A stretch of DNA of 64,000 nt from Polytrichum commune (lineage: Eukaryota > Streptophyta > Polytrichopsida > Polytrichales > Polytrichaceae): assembly GCA_950295325.1 (NCBI GenBank), contig OX485805.1:6450501-6514500 (forward strand), read 5' to 3'. The stretch's first letter is position 1, and every line of letters begins with the position of its first letter. The notes beneath the pieces were generated by a model that made no database searches, was not told the DNA's origin, and worked only from the letters and a program-made list of their open reading frames with translations. The translations under genes and the position numbers were made by a program. Below, in pieces: positions 23,022 through 36,300 of the stretch.

Positions 23022-26000
23022 ATGGCTATGGCGGAGAGCATGCCACCTCAGATTGGGGCAACGCTAGCGGGATGGAAGACGGCGATACAAGGGAAAGTGC
23101 AAGGGTTGAAAGGGAATATCCAAGAATTGAACATACAGGGGAAAGTGCAGGATTTTTTTAACAAGGAGACGAATGGTAGTGCTACCGAGACTAGCGGACA
23201 GCCTGGTGGAGTGTTGGCTTCGTGGAGGACTTATGCGGCCTCGAGAGTACCTACCGAGTCGACTGGATCTACTGTGCCTGCAGTGGCAGCAACGGGGCGA
23301 GATCTGGAGTCTGGGGTTCCAGAATCCCTTGCTCCTCTTCTTAAATCGGCCAATTCCTCCATCAGTAGCGCTTTCAATTCGTAAGTTTTGGGTGGAATTC
23401 TGCCGATGTAATTCAGCTTGAGGTGCTTAATAGGTAGATGATGAAAAGAAAAGACGACCGATGATGCGTGAATTGAATTATGTTATTATTTCATCTTCAA
23501 GTTGGTCTAAGATTATATGTATTTGTAACCCCTAAACGGGCATCACGAGAATTAGAGGGCATCACTCCCGAAAACATAAATTGAAAGGCCTAGGGCATCA
23601 CGAGGGCTTTCAGTTCACATGACTCTGAAAAAGCCTTTGTGTGTAGAATTCTGCGGATGTCATTTAGCTTGAGGTGTTTAGATAGAGGATGATAAGAAGA
23701 GATGACTCCGATGTTGCCAGCGTGAACTATTCTGTTGCTTTATCTTCGAGTTGGTCTAAGCCTACAATTAAATCCTGAAACGGGCATCACAAGAATCGGA
23801 GGGCCCCGAGGATTACTGCCTTTCAAAGTGTGGAAATTCGTAAGATGCTTAAAACCTTTGTGTCTGGAATTGTGATGATGTGATTCAGCTTGAGGTGTTT
23901 AATAGATAGATGATGGAATGAAGAGATGACTCCGATGGTGCCACCGGTGTGAATTATGGTGTTGCTTCATCTTCAAGATAGTGTAAGACTACATGTAACT
24001 CCGAAATGGGCACCACGAGATTTAGAGGGCCCAACAGCTCGAAGACTACTGCCTCTTTTTGAAAGGCGAATACCTTGAACGCCCAGGCGTGGACAAGCAA
24101 GCCTGCAATATCTTCCCTCAGGGCAAGGTCCGAGGTTCCCAAGGGTCGGTTGAAAATAACTGGTTCACTCAGATACCCCCATTATGATTGGGTGGACCAT
24201 AGGTTACCCCGTTCAAGCAATATTCCGGCCTTAGGCAGCTTAACCTCAGAGTTCCCACGGGATCTGGGTTAAGGCCTTGGGTTTAAGCCACCCTTTAGAT
24301 GATGAAGTACCTAGGTGTGTAGGCTGCGTGACTCTCTGGTGTTGGTTTCTTGATTGCATCGTTAGGGTTTTGTTTGAGCTTCTGGTGGACAATTCTACTC
24401 GAAAGCTTGGTTGTGTGAGCAGTAAGGAGCCTTGAGGTCAATCAGCTGAAGCAGGAGGTGATATGATCTGCTGGCAAGTAGCATGTCAATCGATTTTTAA
24501 TGTTCTGTGAGTTCATCCTGTTGAAGGTGGACTCCTTTGGTTGCACTGTCCAGCCTGCCAGAATTCAGTTCATAGAGTGGTTCTCTGAATTTAGATTTTT
24601 TTTTACTCATAAATAAAGTGGTTTATTTTGTTCTCAATTCTGGACTGCGAGAATATATGTAGGTGACTGATAAGAACATAGATATGTATTCTGTATCTAA
24701 GTTGGGCGTAACAAGCTATTTAGGATCACAGTGTCAGCTTGATAGACAATTACAGTGAGGACTTTCTTACAGCTGCAAAGAAACACAGAACGAGTATGCT
24801 TTAGCAAGCTTTGGATTGAAATTAATAAGGAATTTGTGAAGTCAGGAATGTCAGCTCAGTTTAAGTGAGTATTCCTTGTGGCAAAATAAGATAAGACCGC
24901 CTGTCCTCAGACAAACTTCCCCCCTAATTCATGCAATATTACATCAAAGTCTGTTGCTTAGGATTGTCCATGTTTGAAAGTAACATTATTGGTAATGGCG
25001 GTTGGGGATTGTAGTGTGACCAAAGGAGTTCGTGAGCTTCCCGGAAATGTGCAGTCAGCTGCCCAGTTTGTGCCATCTAGGCAAGCAATGACCATCTTCG
25101 CCATCATGGTTGCAGCAGGGGTCTTCTTCATGTTCATGGCATTTTTTTTATTCTTACCTGTCATAGGGCTGTTTCCACAAAAGTTTGCAATATGTTTCAC
25201 CATCGGCTGTATTTTTATGATGGGCTCCTTCTTTGCACTTAAAGGCCCCAAAACACAGTTCTATCACATGATTTCCAAAGAGGTGCATTTCTCTTCCATG
25301 GCCATGTTTTATTGTGTTGTGTTCTTGTGCGTATGCAGATGACCTAGGCATTTTCTCACAAACTGACTTGCAAGCAAAATAGGAGTGGTGCTAGTTTCCT
25401 TATTGGTTAGCAGCATTGTACGCTCGAATCCATGTAGCAATTGCGAAGCAGAGGTTCCTCTGAGTAGATGTTAATGTAGTCTAGATGTAATTTATGCCTG
25501 TTCTAGCAAAATTGCAGCTAGTCAGATACTCAACTGGCACTTTTGGGCTGTGCAGAGATTGCCATTCACAGCAGGATTTATTGGGAGCATGGCTGGTACT
25601 ATTTATGTATCAATGGTTCTCCACAGCTACATCCTTTCAGTGGTTTTTGCCGCTATTCAGGTTTGTGTCGTGACATGTGTGCATTCAGGCAATTACTTCA
25701 ATGTCATCCTCATCAGTATCCATAGACTCTCTACTGGCCAGTACTTTTCAGTGACCTGCAGTGTGCGGCCCCCTTTACACTAGAGCTCAAATTGAGATCT
25801 TGAACTTGCCAATTTTGGGAGTTTGATGCTTAGAGTTCATAATCTTTTCATCCTTAGCTCAAATTACTGAGAGCTTGACCAATCTTTAAGCTGTCAATAG
25901 TTTGAGCAAGTTCAAAGTGGCCATGCTCAAAGTGAGGTATCAAGGGGGGGATGATAACAATGAAGCACTTGTGACAAGCCGAAAAATACTTGAAACCCTG

Positions 26001-26471
26001 TGGTGGGGGGCCCACAAAATGAGAGCTTGTTGTAGTCATTCCACATGGGATCCATCAAGGTGCTATATGAGAGTTGTAGGCCTGGTAAAAAGTTCAAGCT
26101 CTCAAGTTGAGAGCTCAATTGTAACGTGGATGTGAATGAACAAGCATGTGGAAGAGGCTCCCCGCCAATGAGAAGGCTCTTTTTTCTGAGCTATCACCCC
26201 CTCTAGTGTAAAGGGGGCCTCAATGAATGAACACATTCTTATGTGGTGACAGTGGGGTATGAGTCATCTGTAAAACCTAATAACTTGGACCTATTTAGAT
26301 GCGAATTGAACATTTCAATGTATTGACTCTGTTTTTACACCTATGCAGGTGCTCGCATTGTTGTACTACATGCTGTCATACTTCCCAGGAGGGACTGCTG
26401 GCATGCAGTTTTTCACTACCATGATCACCTCCTCGATCCTCAAGTGCTTTGGCCAATTCACCTCTTCCTAA
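23022..26471 (+). CDS. SFT2-like Golgi vesicle transport protein
   Basis: Family members act in fusion of endosome-derived vesicles with the Golgi. Exons 23022-23380, 25015-25282, 25556-25660 and 26349-26471 join in frame (all GT-AG) to give 284 residues. The ATG in GGCCATGG is the first in frame and has good context. Residues 1-120 form the hydrophilic N-terminal extension found in plant members. VTKGVRELPG leads into the membrane domain. Helix one spans about 145-171 and helix two about 175-195 (FAICFTIGC, then GSFFALKGPK). Exons 3 and 4 encode the last two helices (FTAGFIGSMAGTIYVSM, HSYILSVVFAAIQVLALLYY), followed by SYFPGG and a short tail ending CFGQFTSS. Four helices and the FPQKFAICFT, GPK and YFPGG motifs identify the family. 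Intron 1 is 1634 bp and carries tandem repeats; intron 3 carries a MITE-like element. Confidence 0.93.
23392..24065 (+). repeat. Three tandem diverged units in SFT2 intron 1
   Basis: Units begin near 23392, 23641 and 23861 (spacing about 249 and 220 bp). Each contains GGAATTCTG-like sequence, TTCAGCTTGAGGTGTTTA, GATGACTCCGATG, CTTCATCTTCAAG and a GGGCATCACGAGAAT-like block. They lie directly after the donor of intron 1. Confidence 0.75.
25767..26219. mobile_element. MITE-like element in SFT2 intron 3
   Basis: A perfect 19-bp terminal inverted repeat, GGCCCCCTTTACACTAGAG, bounds 453 bp of non-coding sequence inside intron 3 (25661-26348). I found no clear target duplication, so the superfamily is open. 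Confidence 0.7.
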
Positions 26472-29400
26472 ACAGCTATTCACACTGGGAACCTTGTAAT
26501 TTACTTAACTGAACATAACATTGGAAACCTTGTCAAAAGCGGCTTCTTTCAAATCACTGCACTTTTTAAGAGTGTTTCTAGAGTCTACACAGGTCTTGAA
26601 GTACTCGGATCATGTTCCATACTGGTTCAGAACACATAAATTAGGTAGTTTTAGTCAGGCTTGTAGTGCTAGAATTAAGAATGTCATTGCTACACACAAA
26701 CGAGGGTTCTTATATATGTGATGCTCTTATGTTTATTGATGCTGAGAATAAATATCCATGCTCACAGTGATACCTCAACTCGACACTGGTATGAGAATCT
26801 CTTGTATATAGCCGAGTTTCAGATGAAGTGAAAGCCACATTATTTTTTACTAAAAAAGAAACTCTATGGAGTGGTGTGGACAGAGCATTGAACAGAGATA
26901 AGTTAACTGCGCCTAAAATGGACACTTTGAGCTCTTCACTCAGTTCTCTTAGGATATTAATCAGGGGATTAATGCTCCAAATTACTATGAGATAATTAGC
27001 ACATCCAAATCAAGGCCACAGCCATTTTCCTCATAATTTTCTGAGCTCATATGAACGTCTTGTTTATTATCAATGTGATGACTGCCAATTTTCTCATTTT
27101 TCTCATACAGGTCCTGCCTGTTATGTTTACTATTGAACCTACAATAGATCACTTGTTGTTGTTTCTTTGGAAGCAAATAGATTTCCATTGCAAAGAAACA
27201 CAATACAACCAAGACATTAGACCCCGAACTCCAGATAGAGCTGTGCTCGAAGGGGACTGAGTTGGAGACTGACCAAAAGTTAGGAACTTGAACCATGGCA
27301 CAAAGTGGAAATAGGAACACCATATACTGTGAATGAGTGAACTCAGACAAACAAACCATGTTAACCATGTCAAGAAATCAAGAGAGTGCTAGCTACTTAA
27401 CACTCGCAAAGACCTAGTGCACTCTGACAAACAGAGGGCAAGTGGTTTGCCATGAAACCTTTGCCGCTTCAACCAAAGGATCGTTGGTTCCGTTTGTCCC
27501 TGGATTTAGGGTTTAGGGTTTAGGGTTCTTCACACGCAGTCAACGCCATTGTTGATTCAAGCCACTCAAACCTGGCAACCCACCTTATCAAGATCTCATC
27601 CTTTGATGTCCCAGTTCATATGCCGTTTTTAATGGTTTGTCCTTTGAACAGACATGGCTTAGGGTGCATGAGACAGACAAGCATATCGGAATTGAGGATG
27701 GTGATGTCAAAGTGAGAGTCTCTTATTGATGTAAGGTAGCGGGGCACATTCCCGCTCGGGTCCTTAAACCGCTCACTAGACCTATCCAAACAAGAGGTAC
27801 ATTATAGCTTCCAGCCTCAAATTTCTATGTAATCATGGTGTACATTTTTTGGGGTGAGTGGTTTTGGGTACCCCTATGAGTTCTCCTTCCAAAATTCATA
27901 ACTAATTCAATATTAATCCAAAATTAATTATTCCAATTGGTCCAATTTCCAATGTACTTTGCACATCTTCCAAGATTGATTCCCCCTTAATAACTCCCCA
28001 ATGAACATGCCAATCTGAAATTCGAGCGGGAAAGGGCCCAAAGGTGCTAAAACCAACACCCCATCCAAAACCAATACCTATAAACGCCTCCCAATTGCAA
28101 ACACTCTACAACCTTGAACCGTGCCCGGCGGTGTAGGAGTGTATGGGCCCACGGAGTGACACTTTTAGGTGCCATTAGTGGTGCCATCTCATAGTGGCCT
28201 CCAGGACCTCCATGTAGGGTAGGTAACGGGCTCCACTCTATCTCGGGTTGGTTCAAAGTGGGATTAGGGTGGCTTGTCAATGCCTATTCTAGCCATTCTA
28301 TTCACAACACCAAGGAGGTAGGCCCACAAAGCACAAAAGGGTCATGAATTGGGATGCAAGGGAGTCAGTTCCCGGGATGCAAGGTGTTGGTTTTGCAAGT
28401 GAACCAGGAGGGATCATGGAGGTAGCCGTGCGGCTTTGCATACCATTAATACTTGGGCTTTGATGTAGTTTGGGTCTAGTACCCAACTATGTTGTGTTGG
28501 TTCTAGGCAATGAAGGTGGGGGTCCTCATCATATGCGAGGTTGCCATACACAAGGCCTATGGATTGGTTTAAGGAAGCTAGTACTTTTGACTTTGAATAT
28601 TCATCAAATATTCAATTGAGACTAAAAATAAAATCTCTTTCTTGATACCTATGTTTAGCCCAAAGGCTAATATGAATATATATATTTTTTATATATCAAC
28701 CACATAGCCATATGTATGTGCAATAGCTTAAAGTGTTGGTTTAAGCACCCTCTACCTTAGTAAACTTGGTGAGCTCACTTCCGACCCTGCTATATGGGAA
28801 TAAATAGATGGTGTAAATGTCATGGACTACTTGGTTAAGCATGGCATGATCCTTCTTTCTGATAAGACTGTAGAGGAAAAATGGTTGCCTCTTCTTGATG
28901 GTTTCAGCTTGCATGGTCAAGTATGGTGCAAAGAGAGATCCAGGAAAGCCTGTTCTATATGGTAAGTGTGGCACAAAGTGTCATTCTCAATCTTCGATGG
29001 GCTAAGATTTAGTCCCTCTTTCATGGATTTGTTGCACATTGAATTGCCCCCTACAACAAAGAGCACAAGCATTGCCATCGCCCCCTGGCCCAACATTGTG
29101 AACATGATGGCCTCAAGGCCTTCTCAGAGAGGCCCATGGAACTACTTGAAATGCCGACAATGTTTTTTTGGGAGTTTCAACTTACCTAATAGTATTTGAC
29201 ACCTTATTCATGAAATTTTACTTCAAGTTTCTAATGTGCTGTACAGGAACAATAAAAGTCTTCAACTAAAAAGCTTGGCCTATTGCCAAGCTCAAATTTA
29301 GTGTCACAACACCTCCAAGACTATGGTCACCTGGGATTGATAAAGATATGCAAAGTACCAGTCCACCCCAACATGTGAACATTGATATCTTAAGCAATTT

Positions 29401-30324
29401 GACAAGAGCTGGGGTCTCCATGAGGTCCTTTGCAAGTGGGAAGATTAGCTTAAAAAATTCATCATGTAGTCCAATCTTTTTAAATCACATGTTCTTTAGG
29501 GTGTCCACTCTTAAATCCACACCACTCAAATATACATGTCCGATTATGGTAAGTAACCAAATAAGGTCCGCTTATCTTACTGAACACAGTCTATTTGTGA
29601 ATGACCTTGTTTCTGAACAGAAGAGAAATTCACAACAGATTATTGACAATAGTCCAGCTCAATAACACAAAGCCTAAGTAATCATACTTTCCAACACAGC
29701 TGGTTAAATGTTTTCACTTCTTAAAAGCAGCCATAAGTATTCTGTCCCTTTTGAAGTTTTGAGTCCAAAGTATGGGTAACAACCCTATTTAAGAGCGAGT
29801 AAATTCCATTCAGTAGATGGACGTCATTCAACTTTTCAAAGTGATCATACTGATACTCATACAAATGCCCAAAGCTAACAATTTGGTTCAATGCTAACCA
29901 TGGCACTGTAGTCATGATCTTTTACAACCCTCATGATGCCGAATTCAAAGCACTACAAAATTATCAAACTTTGGGATTTGGAATTTTGACAGAAGAGAGT
30001 TGGCAGAAGAGAACACCATTGGGCAGACAAGGGTGTCATAAAGTGTTGAGAAATTAGTAATTCCTCTCACAGGGATAGCCCTCGTGTGTATGTTTTGTGT
30101 CTAGTAACCTAATAACCGGCCAATGTTTTTTTGCCCAGTCAAATGCATACTTATCAATCTCGATTTCTCAGCACTTCCACTTGATGTTAGTGAAAAAGAG
30201 AAATGGAAAAAAAAAAACAGCGGCAAAAATGCTCTCCAGGCACCCCTCTTCCCAGCCGGCGGCCATTGACATCAGATGATACTCTTTTCTCATCACCTGG
30301 TCACTCCTCATTAGTATTTACAAC
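26472..30324. other. Intergenic region with repeat fragments, no gene seen
   Basis: The region follows the SFT2 stop and ends at the stop of the HEAT gene. Pieces of the AGGTAGATGGGTCTTAA-ended family appear near 26960-27180 and 29480-29600. No conserved protein segment was found on either strand. Confidence 0.4.
27503..27528 (+). repeat. Interstitial telomere-like TTTAGGG repeats
   Basis: Three consecutive TTTAGGG units occur here, the plant telomere repeat. Two-unit traces lie near 35886 (reverse orientation) and partial forms near 180-240. Confidence 0.7.
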
Positions 30325-33300
30325 TCACATAATCGACGGAGGCTCTTGCCTCCCAAAATCGTTGCCTCCGGACAAGGAATTAGCACTTATCAAGGGGCTT
30401 GATTGTAGGATGGCTAGTTGTTTACTGTCGAGCCGAGCTTTGAAGATGTTAGGGCCAATGAACACAATCAGTTTAGATACACAATAGGCCGAAGCATTCT
30501 CCGAAAGTCTCTGCACACATCAAAAAAGTAACACTGAGTTGAACTATCGTAATAAGTGTCTCTTTGGTGTCCACTCAAATATAAGGTGGATATGCTTAAT
30601 TTGGTTCCTTATCTTCATCCGACACCTAAATTTGAGTGGTACATGATTCGGTGTGGCTCCAAGACCGGATTCCAAAAGAATCATGTGTTTACAAGAGAAT
30701 GGACTGCGTTCTCTAATTATAATAACCATTCTAGGCTCAATAGTCGACATAATTTGGGGGACCCATCTGACCATTGAATGAGCATGCAAATCTTCACTTT
30801 GATAATGGATAAGATAATCATATGAGCTCCAAAAGTTATGAGGAAATTGGCCAAAGCCTTGACTTGAATTTGCTAACCATCTCACTAATCTCATATATCA
30901 TATCCTAGGAGAAGTTGGCAAGTCAGAAAAAGTAACCATTTAAGACCCATCTACCTTAGGTGCCCGCTTAAGAGAGTGACCACCACATAAGACCCACACA
31001 CCTTATGTAAGGTAAGTGGACCTTGAACGGACACTTTCAGCTCTGCACCCACTTTTTGTGGGGTATGAAACACACACATATAGTGCAGGATGATTAGCAA
31101 ATCCATATTGTGGCCATAACCATTTGCCTCATAATAGTTGGAGCTCACATGTTGACTATTGATCCTAGAATGGTTAACAAATTTTGAACACATAGTCCAA
31201 TCTGTTTCAAAGACATCTGTTTTTGTTGTCCATTCTTAGATCCACATCTAACCACACACCACCCAAATATAGGTGTCCATTTAGGGTGAGTAACTGAATT
31301 TGGCACACTTACATTATGAATGGACTATCTGCAACAATGGCCATCCTATCTGTCTAGATGAATTTTCCCAGAAGAGGAGGGAAACTAGTGCATACCTGGC
31401 CACACGTCAAAGCTGTGAAAAGAGGATCAATGAAGAGCTCCAAATATGGCTTGAAATTCCTCTTCCCTAGATTCTGTTAACCCAACACAAGACGCATAAG
31501 CCAAACAAAGCATACACAAATGAAGCACTGCATGAATCCACATTCTCAGAACAAAAAATATATATATAACCCTAAACTAATGTTTTGAGCACCTGAGCTA
31601 TGGAGGGCAGCAATCTGTAAAGAGTTTCCATCAGAACATGGTATTGTGCATATCCAGGGCTTTGGGCCTGCAAATAGAGACCCCACACATTATATAGAAT
31701 TTTTCAGGTCACCAAAGCATGCCTCTGAACACCAAGCATTAACCAATAATCATCATTAGTACTGAAAATTGCATGCAATTTCGTGCTTCTACACTAAAGA
31801 TTGAGGCCTGTGACGATTGTATTCTAAAATCTCTTTTTGGTGGAAATGCCAAAACTGTCCCACTTCACTTTACAGTAGAGCTTTGAGGGCCTAAAGCACC
31901 AAGTTTGAATAGACAAAAAACCTACATGGAATCCGACATCACAATGGGTATTGTTTCATGGTCTGCTGGATTCATGCAAGCCCGCCTCCAAGAGGTGGGT
32001 CTAACACAAAACTGGGAGACCATGACACTTCAAATCTCATCATAGACCTTGATTTAGTATCATTTATTGTGTAGAAGGGCCCACATGAATAGGATGGTAA
32101 CAAAATAGCATTCAGTCGAGAACCTAGTCTTGTATGTCTCGACAGTACACTTGAAGGCCTGTGACCACGCAAGATTCAATTTCTATGTTCCATGGTAGCC
32201 TTTGGATGAGTTTCAATGGTCCTCACAGTTTCATGGTCACAGCCCTTGGCCATAAGGTAGACGTGCCTAATTTGGTTACTTCTCTGAATTGGTATATGGT
32301 TAGGTGTGGCTCCAAGAACAGATATTGAAGAGACATGTAGTTAAAAGAGATTGGACTACGTGCTCCAAACATGAAAACCATTATAGGTTCAATAGTCAAC
32401 TTAACTGGGGCACCAATATGACCTGTATGACCACTTAATGAGCATGAGAATCTTCACTTTGACAATAAATAAGTTATTCCAAATATTATAAGAAAAGTAG
32501 CTCCAGCCCTGATTCAGATTGGCTTTCCATCTTGTACTAATCACATGTTTTATATCACAAGAGAAGTGGGCTAGTCAGAAAAACTAGCCATTTAAGACCC
32601 ATGTACTTTAGCATAAAGTGGCCCTAAGGAATTGTGGGAGGAAGGAGAATGAGAAAATTGAAAATTTACCAGATCCACTAACATAGGTAAGAATTTGGCT
32701 GCACGATCAGGAGCCACAGCAGAGAGCTCACGAAGCAGATAAATTCCTCCCTCTGAATGCTCCCAGGGTTCGCTTTTTCTAGCAAACCCATAATCCTCAC
32801 AACTCTCATTCAGACCCAGAACTGGGCTAGTCTCTGACACAACCTGCAACAAAATTAAGGATTAATAAACTCCACCCGTGGAGATTAAAAAACTATATTT
32901 ATGCCTTGCATATGTGAACACATTCAAGGAATTACTTTGTCTTGGTGGTCTGAAAAGACAATATGATGGCCTTTCCACTTCATGATTCACAAACACTTGG
33001 GCATGCAAATTCAGCAAAAATGTAGATCATCTGGGTTGGTGAGCACATAAGTTCATGCATAGTATAAGTTGCATTAGGAAATGTACAAGAAAAAGCTAAG
33101 AGCAGAACAAAGTGGGCTTTTAAGTAGAGGCACGTACATTTATCACTCCGGTTGCTGGAGGGATAGGAGCATGCAGCCTGCAACACAAAATGTGAAACCC
33201 AACCAAGTTTCACAATTAGAAGACATTGACACGAGCATGTCTCGAGAAACTCATTAAATACACATTTGTGGAACTCAATAGAGTTATCCTTTAAACTCGA

Positions 33301-36300
33301 GGGAGATTATCGTCGGGAGTTGGATCCCTATGATTTTCCATTGGTTGTTGTACATACAAAATTGATAATTTCTTTCCACTTGTGGTGCATGCTTTGAGGT
33401 AATTTTTGGATTTAAATGAAGAGCAACCTATTTCTCTTCATTGAGGGCCAAACTCATACTAGCACCTCTTGGTGTGCACAAAAACAGAACGTGATCCGAG
33501 TATTTCAAAATAGAACATCTTTGTTCAAACCTCCACACTACCTCCAAGCATTTTCCAAAAACTTACCGAATATGGAAGTTCTTGTATGCAAAAACAACCA
33601 ACTTCCAATCAAAAGTCATGTTGAGTTTCAGGATAGCTTCATTGTTGTTAAGAATGCTATGGAAATCGGGACTCACAGCTTTGTCTCGCCAACTGTGCAT
33701 TCAGTGCCATGATTATTAGGGCCATGGTGGCAGCAAGGTTTGTCTACTTGTTTCTTTGCCATAGGCAAGAGATCTTGAAGTACTCCAACCACCTGCCAGG
33801 AATAATAATAAATTTTGTAACTGATAGTTATGTCTGCATGAAAACCGCTCAATTCCTTATAGATTAGGTATATTCCAAAGACATCTTGCAGGAATTTTTT
33901 CCTTCACGGTATTGGTATTACTGAATCATAGGAGAAAGGAAGAGGTGCAATCTTGCCTTTTCAATTGCATCCTCTTGGAAGGTGCGCATCGCACTTCCTA
34001 ATGTGAATGCTGAATTCTCCCGAACGCTTCTGACATCTAAATTACAGACGTGTAAAGGATTTCAAGCGTATTAAATCTTACATGCATTAGTACAGATCAG
34101 TGATCATGGTCACATAGATGTACCTCCAGTTCCAACACCTTCTTGAGGAATTTTAACTACTTTACATCACTTACTTACATGGTACTCTTTACATATACAT
34201 TAATAGGGCTAGGATACTGTCTGCCAGATGAGCAAACCACACGTCATAGAGCTGAGGCAAGAACTTTTTCACTTCCTCTGGATATCCCGTAATAGCTTTT
34301 CCCATAGCTGCACAGTAAAGGTTGCACAAACTCAAAAAATGGATGGAGGAAGCTATAAAAATCTCTTATGAATACTATCAGTCCTAGGGCAATGTTGATG
34401 ACATCCTTCAATCAATTGTACAAGAAGATGAATTTACCATGGGCAATAGTAATGTCAAAAGTAGCTAAAAGTAATTAAATATATACAATGGCATCTAAAC
34501 CCTCGACCCACCAGAACAAGCAGCATCCCGCACAGCCCAACTCAAATCCTTGAAGCAGCTCATCAATGTAGTGAGCACACGTGGCACTAGGGCTGCAATC
34601 CTCTGTAGATTTTGCAGTAAGAGACCATGAGATAAAAAACAATACATAAAACTTCTTAAGAAATTCCTTCTCAAGGACCACAATCCAACTGCTTCTCAAA
34701 TTTTATGATTATGCTGCCTGGAGTGAATACACGTGATTGAGAAAAGGTACACATGATGAGGATAAGAAAAGATACCAAGGACATCAACAAAGAACTATAC
34801 CATTCTCAATGCTACCCTCTGCTATATTATCAAGTTGAAAAGTTAAATATATAATTCGATTTATATTGATCAAGTCAAAAGTAGCATCGTAGCTTCTACA
34901 TCCACTCGGTAGAGATTACAACACACCTCAGGATCAATTTTAACCAACAGTTCTGCCATGCAATGACAAGCTGCCTGCACAATTTTACCAAAGTTATAAG
35001 TTACAATTTGAGAGAATATGGTATGAGGTTTGCATGCTAATTTATTACTACAAGTACCTCAGATATAACAAATAAATTTAATGTAATTCACAAGGATTAA
35101 TTTCAATATTCGTTAAAAGTGAAGGCACCTCCTTCACAAGATGATTTGGCGCTGTTGATTGAGCAACATAGTAGTCTAACACATCATTGACACAGTTGGC
35201 CACCTCCTCCCTTCCAGTTGAGCCCATCACCATTTGCCAAGTTTCTTGTGAGTACAGCCTCAAACCTTCAGCTCCGTAGTATCTATTCAGGCACCTGCAA
35301 TAGAATATTCAACACACATGAGCCTCAATGTCTTGTAGCAGAACTATATGCTAAATAATGGCAGAATGGAAACTGCCAAATGCTCCACAAAGAGCCACTA
35401 ATAAGGTAGACATGCCTAATTCTGTTATTGATCTTTATGGAACACCTATATTTCAGTGGTATGTGGAATTCATAATCACAAATTCCCAAAAGGTGGTGTA
35501 TAATGTAATAATAGCACTTGTAAAATATGACAATTCCTCTGTGGAATCAGAAGGGCCAGATGAATTCTGAAGCAAGAGATGTACAACCTATTACACATTG
35601 CTGAGCCAGTTGGCTTCAATCACGTTTTCAGAATGGTTATTAAGATGAACAAAATCCTTCCAGACTGACAAAATCAAGGTATCATACACTCACCTCCAGA
35701 AATTGCAGACAACTGAGAAATTGCAGGGCAACAAAATTTGATAAGATAAAAGAGAGAAGTGAAACTGACATGGCTGGAAGTAGCTTTGAATAATAGTCAG
35801 ACTTGAACTCCAAGGTCCTCCTCATGAATGCCCTTGTAGAAATAGATGCCGCTGTTACAAAAGGAAGCTCTCGTAGTTAGGCATGATACCGTAAACCCTA
35901 AACCCTATGAAACTACAATGTTGTATTGCATTGCTTAGATTGAGTCTAAAGAAACACCAATGTCGCTCCAACTTGTGCTACTGATACAAAGTTCTGTAAA
36001 TTCGAGAGAAGGCATACCATATCGCACTTGGCTCCAGTTGTCACCAAGCCCCAGCGCCAGGTATGAAGCTATTAAGGCACCATTGCTGAACTTCACAATT
36101 GACAAAGAAGATGGTGAGAAGTTATTAATGTCATTGAAGAAAATAACCTATTATTTTTCTTCTACTAATGTAGAGCTCATTGCAGAGCTTTATCCTCAGA
36201 GCATTTCCACCAGGATTACAACAAATGGGCCTCTACCATTAGTTTTTTGGGTTAATGGGCCAAGACAGAATGCTTGTCTCACCATATATATCCAAAATGT

